DNA of 9,302 nucleotides from the NCBI GenBank assembly GCA_023250385.1, contig JAHFAU010000070.1, positions 1-9,302 of the forward strand, written 5' to 3'. The position numbers were made by a program, and so were the translations under genes. Numbering within the stretch: the first letter of the stretch is position 1; each line of letters opens with the position of its first letter. The notes beneath the pieces were generated by a model. That model was not told the DNA's origin. It saw only the letters and a list, made by a program, of their open reading frames with translations, and did no database searches. The stretch comes from Anaerolineales bacterium. Its GTDB lineage: Bacteria > Chloroflexota > Anaerolineae > Anaerolineales > E44-bin32. Positions 6,423 to 9,302 of the stretch are shown here, one piece after another.

Positions 6423-7388
6423 ATGTCGAGAATTGGCTCGGCCGGCTCGGTGGTCCTGGTAACGGGCGGGACTGGTTTCATTGGGCAGGCCGTCATCCGG
6501 CGGCTCTCCGAGGCCGGGCATGAGATCCGAATTCTGCTCCGTCCCAGCCGCCGCTCACCGAACCTCCCACAAGGGATCGCCGTGCAAGCGGCCATCGCCA
6601 ATATGCTGGACCAGCGAGGAGTGCGAGCGGCGCTCGTGGGAGTCGAGAGCGTAGTTCATCTGGCCAGCGCCGAGGCTCGCGGGCGGAAGTCCGAATTGCA
6701 GGCGGTAGACATTCAGGGGACCGCGGTGCTGGCGGCGGCGGCCCTGCAGGCAAAGGTCAAGCGGCTGATCTTCGTCAGCCACCTTGGGGCGGAGCTCTCT
6801 TCGGCGTTTCCGGTGCTGCGGGCCAAGGCGATCGCCGAACAATCCATCCAGCGCAGCTCCGTGCCTGCCACCATACTGCGCTCTTCGCTTGCGTACGGCC
6901 CGAGCGACCGGTTCACGAGATCGATTGCAATGCTGCTTTCAATTTCGCCACTAATCTTTCCGCTGCCGGGGGATGGTACGACCGCATTGCAGCCGATCTG
7001 GGTTGAGGACCTAGCGACCTGCATCCTGTGGTCGCTAGAAGAGCCGGCGATGGCCGGTGAGACCTACGAGATCGGCGGGCCCGAGTTCTTGACAATCGAA
7101 CAGCTTACCCAGTTGATCAGGCGGGTGGCGGGCAGCCGGCGCTGGATCGTGCATGCTTCCTCGAGTTCGGTGCGAGCGCTCATCTGGACTCTGCAGCGGC
7201 TGCTGCCTCGCCCACCGCTCACCACCTTTGCGCTCGATTATCTGGCGACCAGTCGGATGGCTAGCCTGGATGCCCTGCCGCGCATTTTCGGCCTCAAGCC
7301 TGCATTGCTGGAGCAGAAACTTGGCTATCTGCAGGGACGCAATTGGGGTTGGGAGCTGCTGGGACGGCAGATCGGGTGGAGGCGATGA
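6423..7388 (+). CDS. Atypical SDR / NAD(P)-binding protein (NDUFA9- or NmrA-like)
   Basis: A 321-residue Rossmann-fold protein. The N-terminal dinucleotide-binding signature TGGTGFIG is at 14-21, with a basic stretch after the second strand (LLRPSRR, 38-44) that could favour NADP. A VVHLAS segment (77-82) and PATILRSSLAYGP also fit extended/atypical SDRs, as does QPIWVEDLA, common in NDUFA9-like members. The catalytic YxxxK of true reductases/epimerases is broken: Lys135 is present but the Tyr position is Val131. It may therefore bind a nucleotide without classic SDR chemistry, as known for NDUFA9-like and NmrA-like proteins. The substrate is unknown. The stop overlaps the next gene's ATG in an ATGA, so it is co-expressed with the GNAT and racemase. 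Upstream it is divergent from fabF. Confidence 0.85.
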   Translation: MSRIGSAGSVVLVTGGTGFIGQAVIRRLSEAGHEIRILLRPSRRSPNLPQGIAVQAAIANMLDQRGVRAALVGVESVVHLASAEARGRKSELQAVDIQGTAVLAAAALQAKVKRLIFVSHLGAELSSAFPVLRAKAIAEQSIQRSSVPATILRSSLAYGPSDRFTRSIAMLLSISPLIFPLPGDGTTALQPIWVEDLATCILWSLEEPAMAGETYEIGGPEFLTIEQLTQLIRRVAGSRRWIVHASSSSVRALIWTLQRLLPRPPLTTFALDYLATSRMASLDALPRIFGLKPALLEQKLGYLQGRNWGWELLGRQIGWRR

Positions 7389-8260
7389 CTCTGGTGATCC
7401 GGCCGGCGCTTGATCCGGCTGACATGGCTCAGATCGAAGACCTGCAGCGGGAGGTCTGGCCCGGCAGTGAAACCGATGTAGTTCCGCTGCACCTCTTGTT
7501 GACCGTCGCTCAGAACGGGGGCATCGTGCTGGTGGCCTCGGAGGGCGAGCAGGTTGTCGGTTTCGTGATGGGTTTCCTCGGCACCGACCAGGACAGCCCG
7601 AACCGAGTGGCGATGGCCCGCTTGAAACACAGCTCCCACATGCTCGGCGTTCACCCGGACTACCGCAACCGAGGGGTCGGCCTCGAGCTCAAACGAGCTC
7701 AACGCCAGGCGGTCATCGATCAGGGGATTCGATTGGTGACCTGGACCTACGATCCGTTGATGAGCGTGAATGCCCACCTGAACATCCATCGGCTGGGAGC
7801 CGTGAGCCGAACGTACAAACGAGAGGTCTACGGGCCAATGCGGGATGAGCTCAACCAAGGCCTGCACTCCGACCGGCTGCAGGTGGACTGGTGGGTGACT
7901 TCGAATCGGGTCGAGTCCCGCTTGCAGAGTTCCCGACCTCCGCTCGATTTGGCTCACTACCTATCGGCGGGCGCCCAACGGCTCAACTCGGCCGGCCTTG
8001 GCGAAGACGGGCTGGCGCGGCCGGGCGAGAGCTCCGAGACGCCGACCGAGAACCTGGCGCTGGTCGAGATCCCGCCGGACTTTCAAAAGCTCAAGCGGGC
8101 CGACCTCGGCCTGGCGGCCGAGTGGCGCGCCCTCACCCGGGTGATCTTCGAGAACGCTTTCGCCAGAGGCTACGTGGTCACCGACTTCGTGCATCTGAAG
8201 GGTGAGAAGTTCCCGCGCTCGTATTACGTGCTCTCGCTCGGCGAGGCGACGTTGGGCTGA
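7385..8260 (+). CDS. GNAT-family N-acyltransferase (COG3375-like)
   Basis: A 291-residue acyl-CoA-dependent acyltransferase. The N-terminal GNAT domain (about 1-170) has the VVGFVMGF strand (57-64), and the acyl-CoA pyrophosphate loop in motif A, VHPDYRNRGVG (89-99), followed by a helix rich in Lys/Arg/Gln. The TYDPL (121-125), NAHLNIHRLGA (129-139) and SDRLQVDWW (162-170) stretches are typical of the long COG3375 type rather than small ribosomal acetyltransferases. A second half of about 120 residues contains VEIPPDFQKLK and ends FARGYVVTDFVH then RSYYVLSLG. The start at 7385 overlaps the SDR stop in an ATGA; GGAGG at 7378-7382 is only two bases away, so GTG at 7394 is an alternative. Its stop overlaps the racemase start. 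This neighbour suggests it succinylates or acetylates amino acids, as proposed for the Geobacillus kaustophilus homologue; the substrate here is inferred. Confidence 0.88.
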   Translation: MTLVIRPALDPADMAQIEDLQREVWPGSETDVVPLHLLLTVAQNGGIVLVASEGEQVVGFVMGFLGTDQDSPNRVAMARLKHSSHMLGVHPDYRNRGVGLELKRAQRQAVIDQGIRLVTWTYDPLMSVNAHLNIHRLGAVSRTYKREVYGPMRDELNQGLHSDRLQVDWWVTSNRVESRLQSSRPPLDLAHYLSAGAQRLNSAGLGEDGLARPGESSETPTENLALVEIPPDFQKLKRADLGLAAEWRALTRVIFENAFARGYVVTDFVHLKGEKFPRSYYVLSLGEATLG

Positions 8261-9302
8261 TGGCCGACGGTTACCTGAGGATCGAGGCGGCCGAGCTCCG
8301 CCACGTTCGGATGCGGCTGCAGGATCGCTTCGAGACCTCCTTCGGGGTCGAAGAGGACCGAGAGTGCCTGCTGATCAGAATTGAAGGCGCCGGGCAGGAA
8401 GGGTGGGGCGAATGCGTGGCCGGCAGCTTTCCGGGATTCTCGTATGAGACGGCCGGCACGGCGTGGCACGTCCTCGAAGAGTATCTGCTCCCCGCGATCC
8501 TAGGCCGTCCGCTGGTGGGAATCTCAGAACTGCGTGCTCAAATCTCGCCGATCCGTGGACACCCGATGGCCAAGGCGGGTCTCGAACTGGCTGCCTGGGA
8601 TTGGATGGGGAGGATCGCCCAGCTGCCGCTCGCAGATCTGCTCGGCGGCCGCCGGACCCGGGTCCAGGTCGGGGTCTCGATTGGGATCCAATCGAGTGTG
8701 GAGGCGCTGCTCAAACTCATCGATTCTCACCTGAGGCAGGGATACGGCCGTATCAAGCTGAAGATCAAGCCGGGCCATGACCTCGCACCGGTGCGGGCGG
8801 CGCGACATTCGTTTCCGGAAATTCCGCTGCAGGTAGATGCCAACGGTGGGTACGACCCGGATCAGTCTGAGCTGCTGCTTGCGCTGGATGAGTTTGGCTT
8901 GTTGCTGATCGAGCAACCATTCGCCGGCGAGCAGCTGCTCGCGCACGCACGGCTGCAGGAACGTCTCACAACTCCGATCTGTTTGGATGAAAGCATCGGC
9001 TCGGAGGCGGAAGCCCGGCAGGCTCTGAATCTTGGCGCCTGTCGGATCATCAACATCAAGCCTGGCAGAGTCGGGGGGTTGAGCGAGGCAGTTGCCATCC
9101 ACGACCTGTGCCGGAAGCGTGACATTCCGGTCTGGTGCGGTGGAATGCTGGAGACCGGGGTTGGACGGGCCGCGAATCTGGCGCTGGCGACGCTTCCGGG
9201 TTTTACCTTACCCGGCGACATCTCGGCTAGCGATCGGTACTACAAGGAGGACATCGCCGCGCCCCGATTCGAATTGAACTCGGACGGCACGATCGACGTG
9301 CC
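8260..9302 (+). CDS. menC: N-succinylamino acid racemase / o-succinylbenzoate synthase family enzyme (3' end outside window)
   Basis: An enolase-superfamily enzyme, open to the right edge: 347 full codons of an expected ~370, so only the last ~20-25 residues are missing. The ATG overlaps the GNAT stop by one base (TGATG). The active site is complete: the KxK pair K166/K168 in RIKLKIKPG, metal ligands D193 (DANGGY), E218 (IEQPF) and D243 (LDESI), and the opposite catalytic lysine K267 in NIKPGRVGG. R270, three residues after K267, matches the second-shell Arg reported to favour racemase activity in the NSAR/OSBS subfamily. The N-terminal capping domain (1-130) carries GWGECVAG and later AKAGLELAAWD; GGMLETGVGRAAN (294-306) is a subfamily signature. 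No menaquinone gene is seen, and the GNAT neighbour fits an amino acid racemase better than MenC, but these enzymes are often promiscuous. The symbol is the family's usual label, not a claim of menaquinone function. Confidence 0.92.
   Translation, partial: MADGYLRIEAAELRHVRMRLQDRFETSFGVEEDRECLLIRIEGAGQEGWGECVAGSFPGFSYETAGTAWHVLEEYLLPAILGRPLVGISELRAQISPIRGHPMAKAGLELAAWDWMGRIAQLPLADLLGGRRTRVQVGVSIGIQSSVEALLKLIDSHLRQGYGRIKLKIKPGHDLAPVRAARHSFPEIPLQVDANGGYDPDQSELLLALDEFGLLLIEQPFAGEQLLAHARLQERLTTPICLDESIGSEAEARQALNLGACRIINIKPGRVGGLSEAVAIHDLCRKRDIPVWCGGMLETGVGRAANLALATLPGFTLPGDISASDRYYKEDIAAPRFELNSDGTIDV

Noticed and set aside
7325..7957. A 210-residue minus-strand open frame antisense to the GNAT gene.
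   Set aside because: The sense strand encodes a clear GNAT motif A; the antisense product has no recognisable motif and spans two genes.
8524..9102. A 192-residue minus-strand open frame.
   Set aside because: It is antisense to the racemase gene, which carries all enolase-superfamily active-site residues; no domain is recognisable in the antisense frame.

Overview
This is a compact, GC-rich bacterial chromosomal window with strongly G/C-biased third codon positions. It has no tRNA or rRNA gene, insertion sequence, CRISPR array or phage gene that I can see. The gene content (ScpA, an NDUFA9-like NAD(P)-binding protein, a COG3375-type GNAT next to an enolase-superfamily racemase, FabF-FabH) and the nearly leaderless -10 element would suit a member of the Chloroflexota. 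That placement is a weak inference from gene style; no marker here settles it.

Layout, left to right. (1) 1-92 (+): the last 29 residues of a membrane protein, converging with and overlapping the next gene. (2) 3341 back to 89 (-): a three-gene unit transcribed leftward, consisting of a double-zinc-ribbon/coiled-coil/one-TM protein, scpA, and a 680-aa thioredoxin-fold DUF255 (YyaL/SSP411) protein. Neighbouring genes overlap by one base. (3) 3482-3856 (+): a thioredoxin gene, divergent from the zinc-ribbon gene and closed by a clear intrinsic terminator at 3878-3904. (4) 6311 back to 3925 (-): fabF then fabH, the elongating and initiating condensing enzymes of type II fatty acid synthesis, joined by an ATGA overlap. 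(5) 6423 to the right edge (+): an atypical SDR, a GNAT acyltransferase and an N-succinylamino acid racemase/o-succinylbenzoate synthase-family enzyme, again with overlapping starts and stops. The last gene runs off the window.

How the genes may work together. The fabF-fabH pair has a plain housekeeping role. The zinc-ribbon/ScpA/DUF255 unit joins chromosome condensation to two proteins without an obvious link to it. The most interesting part is the right-hand unit. A COG3375-type GNAT directly upstream of an NSAR/OSBS-family enzyme matches part of the D-to-L amino acid conversion route described in Geobacillus kaustophilus (N-succinylation of the D-amino acid, racemisation, then desuccinylation). 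The hydrolase that would complete it is not in the window and could lie just to the right. No menaquinone gene is visible beside the racemase. I found no convincing wholly new system. The leads are this operon with its added SDR, an Arg-rich tail on FabH, and the zinc-ribbon protein heading the scpA unit from a nearly leaderless promoter.
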